Shown here: positions 5,290 through 5,294 of the stretch, piece after piece | Layout: the number at the start of each line of letters is the position of its first letter | Numbering within the stretch: the first letter of the stretch is position 1 | From: Pseudomonadota bacterium | GTDB taxonomy: Bacteria > Desulfobacterota > Desulfobacteria > Desulfobacterales > Desulfobacteraceae | NCBI GenBank assembly: GCA_018812385.1 | Contig: JAHJDU010000065.1 | Location: 1-5,294, forward strand | Length of the DNA stretch: 5,294 bases | Reading direction: 5' to 3' | Made by a program: the position numbers and the translations under genes | The notes under the pieces: generated by a model | Told to the model about the DNA's origin: nothing | The model's database searches: none | The model's input: only the letters and a program-made list of their open reading frames with translations

Positions 5290-5294
5290 AACGC

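Overview
The window reads as chromosomal DNA of a Gram-negative anaerobe with moderate to low G+C. The best guess is a sulfate-reducing member of Desulfobacterota, Desulfobacteraceae-like. This rests on three impressions: a LivF-type ATPase with a basic C-terminal tail, a universal-stress/receiver fusion protein, and CoA-linked beta-oxidation genes packed with dispersed palindromic repeats. It is recalled family knowledge, not a search result.

Layout. On the plus strand, positions 47-1778 hold two genes 22 bp apart: a LivF-like ABC ATPase, probably the last component of a branched-chain amino acid or related carboxylate/amide transporter whose other genes lie to the left, and a two-domain protein joining a UspA-like domain to a response-regulator receiver domain. 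They converge, with only 5 bp between stop codons, on a minus-strand set read from right to left: an acetyl-CoA acetyltransferase (thiolase, 5161-3986), a 3-hydroxybutyryl-CoA dehydrogenase (3831-2980), and an M24-family metallopeptidase-like protein (2983-1784) whose start overlaps the dehydrogenase stop in an ATGA.

Function. Thiolase and 3-hydroxyacyl-CoA dehydrogenase catalyse neighbouring steps, acetoacetyl-CoA to or from 2 acetyl-CoA and 3-hydroxybutyryl-CoA to or from acetoacetyl-CoA. They can serve beta-oxidation of short acyl chains or run in reverse. The M24 protein keeps all five metal ligands but lacks the accessory histidines of classical aminopeptidase P and methionine aminopeptidase, so its substrate is open.

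The most striking non-coding structure is a roughly 127-bp element filling the thiolase-hbd gap. It has two direct and two inverted copies of a GGGGTCAGGC... repeat, the inner pair forming a perfect 30-bp inverted repeat with a 4-base loop. It looks like a REP/MITE-type mobile element. A second, unrelated palindromic repeat lies upstream of the thiolase and runs to, and probably past, the window edge. I see no tRNA, rRNA, CRISPR array or complete transposase gene. No wholly new system is evident; the repeat element, the Usp-REC fusion and the atypical M24 protein are the points most worth following.
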